Source of the DNA: Streptomyces katrae
GTDB taxonomy: Bacteria > Actinomycetota > Actinomycetes > Streptomycetales > Streptomycetaceae
Assembly (NCBI RefSeq): GCF_000717655.1
Contig: NZ_JNZY01000001.1
Span: 124,001 to 188,000, forward strand
DNA: 64,000 nt
Direction: 5' to 3'
Shown: in pieces, positions 1 to 8,193 of the stretch
Layout: every line of letters starts with the position of its first letter
Position numbering within the stretch: the first letter of the stretch is position 1
Notes under the pieces: generated by a model
Seen by the model: only the letters and a program-made list of their open reading frames with translations
Told to the model about the DNA's origin: nothing
Database searches by the model: none
Program-made: the position numbers and the translations under genes

Positions 1-786
1 CTGGAGCGGGCCCTCGTCGGGGACGGGGGGCTGTGGTCCTCGGTCGAGGTGGTCGCCGCCACCGGGTCCACCAACACCGATCTCGCGGCCCGGGCCGGGC
101 AGCTGCCCGAGGGGGCCGTGCTCGTCGCCGAGGAGCAGACCGCCGGGCGCGGGCGGCTCGACCGGAGCTGGGTCGCGCCCCCCCGGTCCGGGCTGTTCTT
201 CTCCGTCCTGCTCAAGCCGGGCGACTCCGTACCGCAGGAGCGGTGGGGGTGGCTGACCCTGCTGGCCGGGGTGGCCGCCGCGAGCGGGGTGTCGCGGGCC
301 GCGGGCGTGGACACGGCCCTCAAATGGCCCAACGACCTGCTGATCACCGTGGAGGGGGAGGAACGCAAGACCGGCGGCATCCTCGCCGAACGGGTCAGCG
401 ACGGGGTCGTCCTCGGGATCGGGCTCAACGTCACCCTCACCGAGGACGAGCTGCCCGTACCGGAAGCCGGGTCGCTGATCCTCGCGAAGGCCGCCGTGAC
501 GGACCGGGAACCCCTGCTGAAGGCCGTACTGCGGTCCCTGGAGCACTGGTACGGGCAATGGCGGGCGGCGGGCGGGGACCCGGCCGCCAGCGGGCTCCAG
601 GAGGCGTACGCGGCGGACTGCGTCACGCTCGGCCGGCACGTACGGGCGGACCTGCCCGGCGGCCGCACGCTCACCGGGACGGCCGAAGCGGTGGACGCGG
701 ACGGGCGGCTCGTCGTACGGACGGCGGAGGACCGGCACGAGACCGTGGGGGCCGGGGACGTGGTGCATCTGCGGTCGGTGCGGTAG
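1..786 (+). CDS. birA: Biotin-[acetyl-CoA-carboxylase] ligase, 5'-partial
   Basis: Attaches biotin to the carrier domain of acyl-CoA carboxylases via biotinyl-AMP. The reading frame is open to the left window edge, so the true start lies outside; the first in-frame GTG at 49 falls inside the conserved N-terminal part of the catalytic domain. Visible hallmarks are the STNTD start of the catalytic core, the nucleotide-binding GRGRLDRSW loop, KWPNDLL and KTGGIL, followed by the small C-terminal SH3-like domain. No N-terminal helix-turn-helix can be judged because that end is missing. About 262 residues are visible, so only a few tens of residues should be missing. Family identification is secure. 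Confidence 0.95.
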   Translation: MERALVGDGGLWSSVEVVAATGSTNTDLAARAGQLPEGAVLVAEEQTAGRGRLDRSWVAPPRSGLFFSVLLKPGDSVPQERWGWLTLLAGVAAASGVSRAAGVDTALKWPNDLLITVEGEERKTGGILAERVSDGVVLGIGLNVTLTEDELPVPEAGSLILAKAAVTDREPLLKAVLRSLEHWYGQWRAAGGDPAASGLQEAYAADCVTLGRHVRADLPGGRTLTGTAEAVDADGRLVVRTAEDRHETVGAGDVVHLRSVR

Positions 787-813
787 CCCGGCCGCAGCTG
801 CAGGGAGTGGGGA

Positions 814-837
814 GTGAGCTACGGCACACCTGCCGTA
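814..837. promoter_or_regulatory. Candidate Crp-binding site plus dyad in the adenylate cyclase promoter region
   Basis: GTGAGCTACGGCAC at 814-827 fits the Streptomyces Crp consensus as I remember it, GTG-N6-GNCAC, at every fixed position. It overlaps a 7-bp dyad, TACGGCA-cacc-TGCCGTA (820-837). The site lies about 90 bp upstream of the TTG start of the class III cyclase gene that follows. The match is seen in the sequence; binding by Crp and feedback on cAMP synthesis are inferred. The dyad might alternatively be a weak terminator for birA. Confidence 0.45.
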
Positions 838-916
838 TGGTTTAGGCGATCCCGGTCCTCCCGGTGATCACCCGGTTCGGCAGGGCAGTGCGCACGGAAT
901 GGACAGGAGGCGGCCC

Positions 917-2101
917 TTGACCGTCGGCGACTCTACGTCCAGCGCGTCCGCCCCCCGGCCCGGCGGCCAGGGGTCCACCGGCTCGGGGTCCACCGGTCCG
1001 GGCACGCCCATCGGGCGCGACCAGCACACTCCCCACCACGAGGTCGACCACACCGCACAGCCGACGGCGGACCCGCTCGCCATCCGGCTGGAGCAGCTGA
1101 TCCTGGGCGCGGAGCGCCGGTACACACCCTTCCAGGCGGCCCGCAGCGCCGGTGTCTCGATGGAGCTCGCCTCCCGCTTCTGGCGGGCGATGGGCTTCGC
1201 CGACATCGGCCAGGCCAAGGCCCTGACCGAGGCGGACGTACTGGCGCTGCGCCGGCTCGCCGGCCTCGTCGAGGCCGGGCTGCTGAGCGAGCCGATGGCC
1301 GTGCAGGTGGCGCGGTCCACCGGGCAGACCACCGCCCGGCTGGCGGAATGGCAGATCGATTCCTTCCTGGAGGGGCTGACGGAGCCGCCCGAGCCGGGAA
1401 TGACCCGTACGGAGGTCACGTACCCGCTGGTCGAGCTGCTGCTGCCGGAGCTGGAGGAGTTCCTCGTCTACGTGTGGCGCCGCCAGCTGGCGGCGGCCAC
1501 CGGCCGGGTCGTGCAGGTGGCGGACGACGAGGAGATGGTCGACCGGCGGCTCGCGGTGGGCTTCGCGGACCTGGTCGGCTTCACCCGGCTGACGCGGCGG
1601 CTGGAGGAGGAGGAGCTCGGCGAGCTCGTCGAGTCCTTCGAGACGACCTCCGCGGACCTGGTGGCCGCGCACGGCGGCCGGCTGATCAAGACGCTCGGCG
1701 ACGAGGTCCTGTACTGCGCCGACGACGCGGCGACGGCGGCGGAGATCGCGCTGCGGCTGATCGAGACGATGGAAGCCGATGCCCAGATGCCGGAGCTGCG
1801 CGTCGGCATAGCGTTCGGGACGGTGACGACCCGGATGGGCGACGTCTTCGGGACCACCGTGAACCTGGCCTCGCGGCTGACGTCGATAGCCCCGAAGGAC
1901 GCGGTGCTGGTCGACGGGGCGATGGCGGAGGAACTGGGCAGGACGGGCGCGGCGCCGGTCTCGGAGAAGGAGGCCGAGGCCGAGGAGGGCGGCGGGACGT
2001 ACCGCTTCGCGCTCCAGCCGATGTGGCAGCGCCCGGTGCGCGGGCTCGGGGTCGTGGAGCCCTGGTCGCTGACGCGGCGGAAGCCTAAGATCCCCGGGTA
2101 A
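917..2101 (+). CDS. cya: Class III adenylate cyclase
   Basis: Makes cAMP from ATP; in Streptomyces this enzyme feeds the Crp regulator during germination and development. I chose TTG at 917, preceded at good spacing by GGACAGGAGG, rather than ATG at 899, giving about 394 residues. Residues 1-55 are low-complexity. Residues ~60-180 resemble the regulatory domain found in actinobacterial cyclases (FQAARSAGVSMELASRFWRAMGF). Residues ~210-375 are the catalytic domain, with metal-binding Asp218 in FADLVGFT and Asp262 in LGDEVL. No membrane segment is seen, so it should be cytosolic. The neighbours are birA and an enoyl-CoA hydratase gene. Confidence 0.92.
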   Translation: MTVGDSTSSASAPRPGGQGSTGSGSTGPGTPIGRDQHTPHHEVDHTAQPTADPLAIRLEQLILGAERRYTPFQAARSAGVSMELASRFWRAMGFADIGQAKALTEADVLALRRLAGLVEAGLLSEPMAVQVARSTGQTTARLAEWQIDSFLEGLTEPPEPGMTRTEVTYPLVELLLPELEEFLVYVWRRQLAAATGRVVQVADDEEMVDRRLAVGFADLVGFTRLTRRLEEEELGELVESFETTSADLVAAHGGRLIKTLGDEVLYCADDAATAAEIALRLIETMEADAQMPELRVGIAFGTVTTRMGDVFGTTVNLASRLTSIAPKDAVLVDGAMAEELGRTGAAPVSEKEAEAEEGGGTYRFALQPMWQRPVRGLGVVEPWSLTRRKPKIPG

Positions 2102-2125
2102 CGTTCGTTAACCGGGAGGGTCTCT

Positions 2126-2908
2126 GTGTCTGAGTTCGTGGCTGTGCGCCGGCATGAGGACGGGGTCGCGGAGCTGGTCCTGGACCGGCCGAAGGCGATG
2201 AACGCCGTCTCGACGGACATGGCGCGGGCCATCGGCGAGGCCTGCGCGGCGCTCGCGGCGGACCCGTCGGTGCGGGTGGTCGTGCTCTCGTCGGCCGCCG
2301 AGCGGGCGTTCTGCGTAGGGGCCGACCTCAAGGAGCGCAACTCCCTGTCGGACGCCGAGCTGGTGCGGCAGCGGCCGACCACGCGGGGCGCGTACGGGGG
2401 CGTACTGGAGCTGCCGATGCCGACGATCGCGTCGGTGCACGGGTTCGCGCTGGGCGGCGGCTTCGAGCTGGCGCTGGCGTGCGACGTGATCGTGGCCGAC
2501 GAGACGGCGGTGGTCGGCCTGCCGGAGGTCTCCGTGGGCGTGATCCCGGGCGGCGGCGGCACGCAGCTGCTGCCGCGGCGCGTGGGTGCGGCGCGGGCGG
2601 CGGAGCTGATCTTCACGGCGCGGCGGGTGGAGGCGGCGGAGGCGCTGTCGCTGGGCCTGGTGGACTCGGTGGTGCCGGCGGGCACGGACCGGGACGAAGC
2701 GCTTGCCCTCGCGGCCCGGATGGCGGCGAACTCCCCGGTGGGCCTGCGCGCGGCGAAGCGGGCCCTGCGGCTGGGGCACGGGATGGACCTGACGGCCGGC
2801 CTGGAGATCGAGGACGCGGCCTGGCGGACGGTGGCCTTCTCGGGAGACCGCGCGGAGGGCGTGGCGGCGTTCAACGAGAAGCGCAAGCCGCAGTGGCCGG
2901 GGAAGTAG
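2126..2908 (+). CDS. Enoyl-CoA hydratase/isomerase family protein
   Basis: Crotonase-fold enzyme of 260 residues, the usual single-domain length. The oxyanion-hole regions CVGADLKE and GFALGGGFELALACDV are present, and the catalytic Glu lies in LPEVSVGVIPGGGGTQLLPR. Most likely it hydrates 2-enoyl-CoA in fatty-acid or branched-chain acid breakdown, but crotonase paralogues vary widely in substrate. The start is GTG at 2126 behind GGGAGG. It begins 24 bp after the cyclase gene and is probably co-transcribed with it. Confidence 0.9.
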   Translation: MSEFVAVRRHEDGVAELVLDRPKAMNAVSTDMARAIGEACAALAADPSVRVVVLSSAAERAFCVGADLKERNSLSDAELVRQRPTTRGAYGGVLELPMPTIASVHGFALGGGFELALACDVIVADETAVVGLPEVSVGVIPGGGGTQLLPRRVGAARAAELIFTARRVEAAEALSLGLVDSVVPAGTDRDEALALAARMAANSPVGLRAAKRALRLGHGMDLTAGLEIEDAAWRTVAFSGDRAEGVAAFNEKRKPQWPGK

Positions 2909-2991
2909 GGGCTGGGGCAGGGGCCGGGGCGTCCGGTCCCGCGGTCCCTGCATCAAGCTGCACGAAATCGGATGAAACTCCCTAACCTGGG

Positions 2992-4110
2992 GTGATGGGA
3001 GTCGACGGGCGGCTGCGAGCCGTCGTGGGCCTGGCTCAGGCCATGGCCGCCGCATGCGCGCCGCGGGACAGTGTCCGGGCGGCCGCCCGTGGGGCCCGCC
3101 TCGCGATGGACGGCTCGTTCGCCGCGATCTCCGCGTGGGAGCGCGAGCGGGGCCGGCTGCGGGTCCTCGTGAACGAGGGGGAGCTGCGGGCCGGGGAGGA
3201 GACGTTCCCCGAGGACGAGTCGTACCCCGTCCACGACTTCCCCGAGATCACCGAGTTCCTGCACGAGCGCTGGGTCGGCGGCAGCGGCCCGCACGCCTGG
3301 GTCGAGAGCGCCGGCGGGAACCGCCCGGGGCGGCGCGGCGAGGCCCTGCGCCGCCGGGGCCGCGGCACCTGCGTCGTCGCGCCCATCGTGCTCAGCGGGC
3401 GCGCCTGGGGCGAGCTGTACGTCGCCCGCGACGACGGCCTGCCCGACTTCGACGAGGACGACGCCGAGTTCGCGACCGTCCTGGCGGCGGTGGTCGCGGC
3501 CGGGCTCGCGCAGAACGAGCGGCTCGAAGAGGCCCGGCGGCTCGCCTTCACCGATCCGCTGACCGGCCTGGCCAACCGCCGCGCCGTCGACATGCGGCTC
3601 GACGAGGCCCTGGAGGAGCACCGGCGGAACGCCGCCGTGGTGAGCCTGGTGGTGTGCGACCTGAACGGGCTCAAGAGGGTCAACGACACCCTGGGGCACG
3701 CCACGGGCGACCGGCTGCTGGAGCGGTTCGGGTCCGTGCTCAGCCTCTGCGGGGCCATGCTGCCCGGCGCGCTCGTGGCCCGGCTCGGCGGCGACGAGTT
3801 CTGCCTGGTGAGCGTCGGGCCCCCCGCCGACGAGGTGGTCCGGGTGACCGAGGAGCTGTGCCTGCGCGCCGCCGAGCTGGAGCTCGGGGAGGGTGTCGCG
3901 TGCGGGGTCGCGTCCACCGGCGACCCGATCGGGCCGGGGAAGTCCTCCCGGCGGCTGTTCCGGCTGGCCGACGCCGCGCAGTACAAGGCCAAGGCCGCCC
4001 GCACGCCGAAACCCGTCGTCGCGGGCCGGGACACCGCCGTGGTCCGGCTGGCCGATGCCGCCCCGCAGGAGGCGGCCGGCGAGCGGCGCCGCTTCCGCGG
4101 CCGGGCGTAG
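2992..4110 (+). CDS. GAF-like/GGDEF diguanylate cyclase
   Basis: Predicted to make cyclic di-GMP from two GTP. Residues ~10-170 form a GAF-like sensory domain. Residues ~185-345 form a GGDEF domain with an intact RLGGDEF signature (GGDEF starts at residue 266) and the conserved start FTDPLTGLANRR. No RxxD inhibitory I-site is seen five residues before GGDEF, so classical product inhibition may be missing. There is no transmembrane segment. The start is GTG 2992 or the adjacent ATG 2995. From memory it resembles the conserved Streptomyces GAF-GGDEF enzyme CdgE, but I cannot verify orthology here. It lies between the cyclase/hydratase pair and hutH. Confidence 0.88.
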   Translation: MMGVDGRLRAVVGLAQAMAAACAPRDSVRAAARGARLAMDGSFAAISAWERERGRLRVLVNEGELRAGEETFPEDESYPVHDFPEITEFLHERWVGGSGPHAWVESAGGNRPGRRGEALRRRGRGTCVVAPIVLSGRAWGELYVARDDGLPDFDEDDAEFATVLAAVVAAGLAQNERLEEARRLAFTDPLTGLANRRAVDMRLDEALEEHRRNAAVVSLVVCDLNGLKRVNDTLGHATGDRLLERFGSVLSLCGAMLPGALVARLGGDEFCLVSVGPPADEVVRVTEELCLRAAELELGEGVACGVASTGDPIGPGKSSRRLFRLADAAQYKAKAARTPKPVVAGRDTAVVRLADAAPQEAAGERRRFRGRA

Positions 4111-4188
4111 GCCTTGTGGCGGAGGCGTAAGGGTCCCTCGCGAAACTTGCTAGTGACATGAAGCGATTCAGTCCGTAGGCTGCTGAAT

Positions 4189-5736
4189 ATGGATATGCAC
4201 ACTGTCGTGGTGGGGACGTCCGGGACCACCGCCGAGGACGTCATCGCCGTCGCCCGCGGCAACGCGCGGATCGAGCTGTCCGGCGAGGCGCTCGACGCCC
4301 TCGCCCGCGCCCGCGAGATCGTCGACGCCCTCGCCGCCAAGCCCGAACCCGTCTACGGGGTGTCCACCGGCTTCGGCGCCCTCGCCTCCCGGCACATCAG
4401 CCCCGAGCTGCGCGCCCAGCTCCAGCGCAACATCGTCCGCTCGCACGCCGCCGGCATGGGCCCGCGCGTCGAGCGGGAGGTCGTGCGCGCCCTGATGTTC
4501 CTGCGCCTGAAGACCGTCGCCTCCGGCCACACCGGCGTCCGGCCGTCCGTCGCGCAGACGATGGCCGACGTACTCAACGCCGGCATCACGCCCGTCGTCC
4601 ACGAGTACGGCTCGCTCGGCTGCTCCGGCGACCTCGCGCCGCTCTCGCACTGCGCGCTCACCCTGATGGGCGAAGGCGACGCCGAGGGTCCGGACGGGGT
4701 CGTGCGCCCCGCCGGCGAACTGCTCGCCGAGGCCGGGATCCAGCCGGTCGAGCTGAGGGAGAAGGAGGGTCTCGCCCTCCTCAACGGCACCGACGGCATG
4801 CTCGGCATGCTGGTCATGGCCCTCGCCGACCTCGACAAGCTGTACAAGTCCGCGGACATCACCGCCGCGCTGACCCTCGAGGCACTGCTCGGCACCGAGA
4901 AGGTGCTCGCGCCCGAGCTGCACGCCATCCGCCCGCACCCGGGCCAGGGCGCCTCCGCCGCGAACATGGCCGCCGTGCTGAAGGGCTCCGGGCTCACCGG
5001 CCACTTCCAGGAGGAGTCCGCCCCGCGCGTGCAGGACGCGTACTCGGTGCGCTGCGCCCCGCAGGTCGCCGGCGCCGGCCGCGACACCATGGCGCACGCC
5101 GCCCTGGTCGCCTCGCGGGAGCTGGCCTCCGCCGTCGACAACCCGGTGGTGCTGCCCGACGGGCGCGTGGAGTCCAACGGCAACTTCCACGGCGCCCCGG
5201 TCGCGTACGTCCTGGACTTCCTGGCCATCGCGGCGGCCGACCTCGGCTCCATCGCCGAGCGCCGCACCGACCGGCTGCTCGACAAGAACCGCTCGCACGG
5301 CCTGCCGCCGTTCCTGGCGGACGACGCCGGTGTCGACTCCGGTCTGATGATCGCCCAGTACACGCAGGCCGCCCTGGTCAGCGAGATGAAGCGGCTGGCC
5401 GTGCCGGCCTCCGCCGACTCGATCCCGTCCTCCGCCATGCAGGAGGACCACGTCTCGATGGGCTGGTCGGCCGCGCGCAAGCTCCGTACCGCCATCGACA
5501 ACCTGACGCGGATCATCGCGATCGAGCTGTACGCGGCCACCCGCGCCATCGAGCTGCGCCACGGGCTCACCGCGGCCCCGGCCAGCCTGGCGGCCATCGC
5601 GGCGGCTCGGGCGGCCGGCGTGGAGGGTCCCGGGCCGGATCGTTTCCTCGCCCCCGACCTGGCGGCGGCCGACGCGTTCGTCCGTACGGGCGGCCTCGTC
5701 GCCGCGGTGGAGCCGGTGACGGGTCCGCTGGCCTAG
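4189..5736 (+). CDS. hutH: Histidine ammonia-lyase
   Basis: Deaminates L-histidine to trans-urocanate, the first step of histidine use. It has 515 residues, the normal length. The electrophilic MIO cofactor forms from the tripeptide in GSLGCSGDLAPLSH; here it is Cys145-Ser146-Gly147 where many bacteria have Ala-Ser-Gly, a variant I believe is normal in Streptomyces. The conserved DNPVVLPDGRVESNGNFHG, LLDKNRSHGLPPFL and QEDHVSMG regions are intact. The start is ATG 4189, with a second ATG at 4195. No hutU or hutI lies nearby, so the pathway is split, as is common in this genus. A strong terminator follows. Confidence 0.97.
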   Translation: MDMHTVVVGTSGTTAEDVIAVARGNARIELSGEALDALARAREIVDALAAKPEPVYGVSTGFGALASRHISPELRAQLQRNIVRSHAAGMGPRVEREVVRALMFLRLKTVASGHTGVRPSVAQTMADVLNAGITPVVHEYGSLGCSGDLAPLSHCALTLMGEGDAEGPDGVVRPAGELLAEAGIQPVELREKEGLALLNGTDGMLGMLVMALADLDKLYKSADITAALTLEALLGTEKVLAPELHAIRPHPGQGASAANMAAVLKGSGLTGHFQEESAPRVQDAYSVRCAPQVAGAGRDTMAHAALVASRELASAVDNPVVLPDGRVESNGNFHGAPVAYVLDFLAIAAADLGSIAERRTDRLLDKNRSHGLPPFLADDAGVDSGLMIAQYTQAALVSEMKRLAVPASADSIPSSAMQEDHVSMGWSAARKLRTAIDNLTRIIAIELYAATRAIELRHGLTAAPASLAAIAAARAAGVEGPGPDRFLAPDLAAADAFVRTGGLVAAVEPVTGPLA

Positions 5737-5774
5737 CCGTATCGCTTGGTCCGCATCGCTCCGCATCGCTGCCG

Positions 5775-5818
5775 CGAAGGGCCGGGCCCGGGAATCCTTT
5801 CCCGGGCCCGGCCCTTCG
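5775..5818. terminator. Strong bidirectional hairpin after hutH
   Basis: A perfect 19-bp inverted repeat (5775-5793 and 5800-5818) with the loop ATCCTT lies between hutH and the convergent LAXTG protein gene. Streptomyces terminators often lack a U-tract, so this can serve both strands. Confidence 0.85.
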
Positions 5819-5862
5819 GCGTATTCGGCGTATTCGGCGCTTTCGACGTCCGCCCGTGGGGC

Positions 5863-6225
5863 CTACACGCGCGAGCGGCGTACGGAGAACGTGACGAACC
5901 CGGCCCCGAGGCCCAGGCAGAGCGTGCCGCCCAGCAGGTACGGGGTGGTGTCGATACCGCCGGTGTCGGCGAGCCCGAGGGGCATCTGGCCGGCGGTCTG
6001 CGGGGAGGCGCCCGCGGGATCGGCCTCGAGCGTCGTCACCGACCCGCGCCCGGCCCCGGACCCGGGCGCGTTCGCGGACTCCGGCGCGGCGGAACCGGAA
6101 TCGGACGCCGTGGAACCGGGCGCCGCGGACCCCGGTGCGGTGGCGTTGGCCGAGGGCACGAACCAGAGGGCGGCGAGAAGGGTGGTCGCTCCGAGAGCGG
6201 TGAGCAGCGGTCGACGTGCGGACAC
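5863..6225 (-). CDS. Small LAXTG cell-wall-anchored surface protein
   Basis: A 120-residue protein with an N-terminal signal peptide (about residues 1-29), a Ser/Gly/Ala/Pro-rich spacer, and a C-terminal sorting signal: LADTG at residues 85-89, a hydrophobic stretch (YLLGGTLCLGLGAGFVTF), then the basic tail RRSRV. LAXTG is the motif used by class E sortases, the housekeeping type of high-GC actinobacteria. It is therefore expected to be covalently linked to peptidoglycan. No folded functional domain is seen between signal and anchor; its role is unknown. No sortase gene lies nearby. It is divergent from the acidic protein gene that follows. Confidence 0.75.
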   Translation of the reverse strand: MSARRPLLTALGATTLLAALWFVPSANATAPGSAAPGSTASDSGSAAPESANAPGSGAGRGSVTTLEADPAGASPQTAGQMPLGLADTGGIDTTPYLLGGTLCLGLGAGFVTFSVRRSRV

Positions 6226-6332
6226 GGTGCGATCCCCCTTGCGGAAGCAGCGAATTGGCCGTGTGCGGTGATGCTACGGACAAGGGCGGGTCGTGGGAAA
6301 GTCGGGGCTTCCTCGGGCTTAGTCTCCGTCGT

Positions 6333-6677
6333 ATGAACCCTTCTGACACATCACGATACGTACGGCTTCGGGTGGATTTGGTACTGGAGGTGCCCGACCC
6401 CGAGGCCCTCACCGGAGCCGCACTCGAGCACATCGAGGCCGACGAGTTCATGCCGGACGAGGAGCGGGGCCACGCGGAGTCGGCCGTCCGGGAGGACGAG
6501 TCGGAGGCGCTCGCGTACCTCGTCGACCCCACTGACCTGGTCGCGGAGATCCCCGGCGTGGAGCTGGCGCAGGCCTCCTGGAGCAGCGAGCCCGTCGAAT
6601 ACGACCCCGAGTCCATGGAGTGGGACCTGGGCGAGGAAGATGGGGACTTCGACGAAGAGACGACCGACAACGCCTGA
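6333..6677 (+). CDS. Conserved acidic hypothetical protein
   Basis: A 114-residue, strongly acidic protein (many Asp/Glu, few Lys/Arg) with no signal peptide or membrane segment. I chose ATG at 6333 (MNPSDTSRYV); the longer open frame upstream would run into the divergent promoter region. I recognise no domain. Its place between a wall-anchored protein and an L,D-transpeptidase gene may be coincidental. It is probably real because the frame has strong Streptomyces codon bias. Confidence 0.7.
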   Translation: MNPSDTSRYVRLRVDLVLEVPDPEALTGAALEHIEADEFMPDEERGHAESAVREDESEALAYLVDPTDLVAEIPGVELAQASWSSEPVEYDPESMEWDLGEEDGDFDEETTDNA

Positions 6678-6824
6678 CCGTGTGGTTGCCCACATTCAAG
6701 CGGAATGTGGAACCGATCCGGGCCTTCAACGCGTTGACTGGTGCGGGGCAGGGGGCGTGTCTCCCTGCCTTGATCGGGGCACCACCCGGCGGCAGCCGGG
6801 GGAAGCTCGGGGGTTCAGGCAACG

Positions 6825-8096
6825 ATGGAGTGGCGTGTGAGGACGGACAAGAAGCGGCGGAGAAGGTCCCTCGTGGCCATATCCGCCGTCCTCGGTGGCG
6901 TGCTGGTGCTCTCGGCGTGCGGCGGTGGGGACGACAAGCCCAAGGGCGGCGGGGACGCGAGCAGCAAGTCCCAGTCGGACGTGGACGCGGCTGCGGCCAA
7001 GGACGCCTCCAAGGCCAAGATAACGATCACGCCCAAGGACGGTTCGACCAACGTCGGCCTGAACGACGCGGCCAACGTCGCCGTCAGTGACGGCACCCTC
7101 ACGGCGGTCGAGCTGAAGACCTCCGAGGGCGCGGCCGTGCCCGGCAAGATAGCCGCCGACGGCAAGAGCTGGAAGCCGGACGGCGCGCTGAAGCGCTCCA
7201 CGAAGTACGCCGTGTCGGCGACCGCCAAGGACGCCTCCGGCAAGGAGGCGCACGAGAACGCCTCCTTCACCACCGTCTCGCCGGAGAACAGCTTCGTCGG
7301 CTCCTTCATACCGGACGACGGCCAGACCGTCGGCGTGGGCATGCCGGTCTCGATCACTTTCAACAAGCCGATCAAGGACCAGAAGGCGGTCCAGGCGGCC
7401 ATCTCCGTCACCTCCAGCAGCGGCCAGGAGGTCGTCGGGCACTGGTTCAGCGCGCAGCGCCTGGACTTCCGCCCGGAGCAGTACTGGCAGGCCGGCTCCA
7501 CCGTCACGCTGAAGCTGGCGCTGGACGGGGTGCAGGGCGCCCCCGGCGTCCAGGGCGTGCAGAACCGGACCGCCACCTTCAAGATCGGCCGCAGCCAGGT
7601 CTCCACGGTCGACGCGAAGACGAAGAAGATGACCGTCACCCGGGACGGCGCGGTCCTCAAGACCATCCCGATCTCGGCCGGCTCCCCGGAGAACCCGACG
7701 TACAACGGCCAGATGGTGATCTCCGAGAAGTTCAAGGAGACCCGGATGGACGGCTCGACCGTCGGCTTCAAGAACAGCGAGGGCAAGGGCGAGTACGACA
7801 TCAAGGACGTCCCGCACGCGATGCGGCTGTCCCAGTCGGGCACGTTCATCCACGGCAACTACTGGGGAGCGGACTCGATCTTCGGCAGCGTGAACACGAG
7901 CCACGGCTGTGTCGGTCTGAACGACGCCCAGGGTGCCAACGACCCGAACCAGCCGGCGGCCTGGTTCTACGACAACTCGCTCATCGGTGACGTGGTCACG
8001 GTCGTCAACTCGCCGGACAAGACCATCAAGCCGGAAAACGGCCTCAACGGCTGGAACATGAGCTGGGCGGACTGGAAGGCCGGCGCGGCCTCCTGA
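6825..8096 (+). CDS. L,D-transpeptidase lipoprotein (Ig-like plus YkuD domains)
   Basis: Predicted to form 3->3 peptidoglycan cross-links outside the membrane. It has a basic N-terminus, a hydrophobic segment and a lipobox with the lipidated Cys at residue 32 (LVLSAC). Two Ig-like domains span about residues 65-260, and the YkuD catalytic domain about 265-400. The catalytic motif HGNYW...SHGCVGL has nucleophile Cys362. ATG 6825 is given; GTG 6837 (MRTDKK) is an equally plausible start and is preceded by GGAG. A terminator hairpin follows. Two-Ig-domain Ldt lipoproteins of this layout are typical of actinomycetes. Confidence 0.92.
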   Translation: MEWRVRTDKKRRRRSLVAISAVLGGVLVLSACGGGDDKPKGGGDASSKSQSDVDAAAAKDASKAKITITPKDGSTNVGLNDAANVAVSDGTLTAVELKTSEGAAVPGKIAADGKSWKPDGALKRSTKYAVSATAKDASGKEAHENASFTTVSPENSFVGSFIPDDGQTVGVGMPVSITFNKPIKDQKAVQAAISVTSSSGQEVVGHWFSAQRLDFRPEQYWQAGSTVTLKLALDGVQGAPGVQGVQNRTATFKIGRSQVSTVDAKTKKMTVTRDGAVLKTIPISAGSPENPTYNGQMVISEKFKETRMDGSTVGFKNSEGKGEYDIKDVPHAMRLSQSGTFIHGNYWGADSIFGSVNTSHGCVGLNDAQGANDPNQPAAWFYDNSLIGDVVTVVNSPDKTIKPENGLNGWNMSWADWKAGAAS

Positions 8097-8124
8097 CCCC
8101 GCCCCGGTTCCGGCCGACCTCCCG

Positions 8125-8165
8125 CGGATGGCGGGGAGCCCCTGACGGGGGTTCCCCGCCATCCG
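8125..8165. terminator. Hairpin after the L,D-transpeptidase gene
   Basis: CGGATGGCGGGGA pairs perfectly with TCCCCGCCATCCG, and the stem continues imperfectly inward through CCCC/GGGG. A T-rich stretch (TCGTTT) follows on the + strand, as expected for a terminator. Confidence 0.8.
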
Positions 8166-8193
8166 TCGTTTCCGGGGGACTAAGGTCCAGGTC

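Noticed and set aside
4168..5766. 532-codon minus-strand frame opposite hutH
   Set aside because: Antisense shadow; hutH is unambiguous on the plus strand and a terminator separates it from the minus-strand gene.
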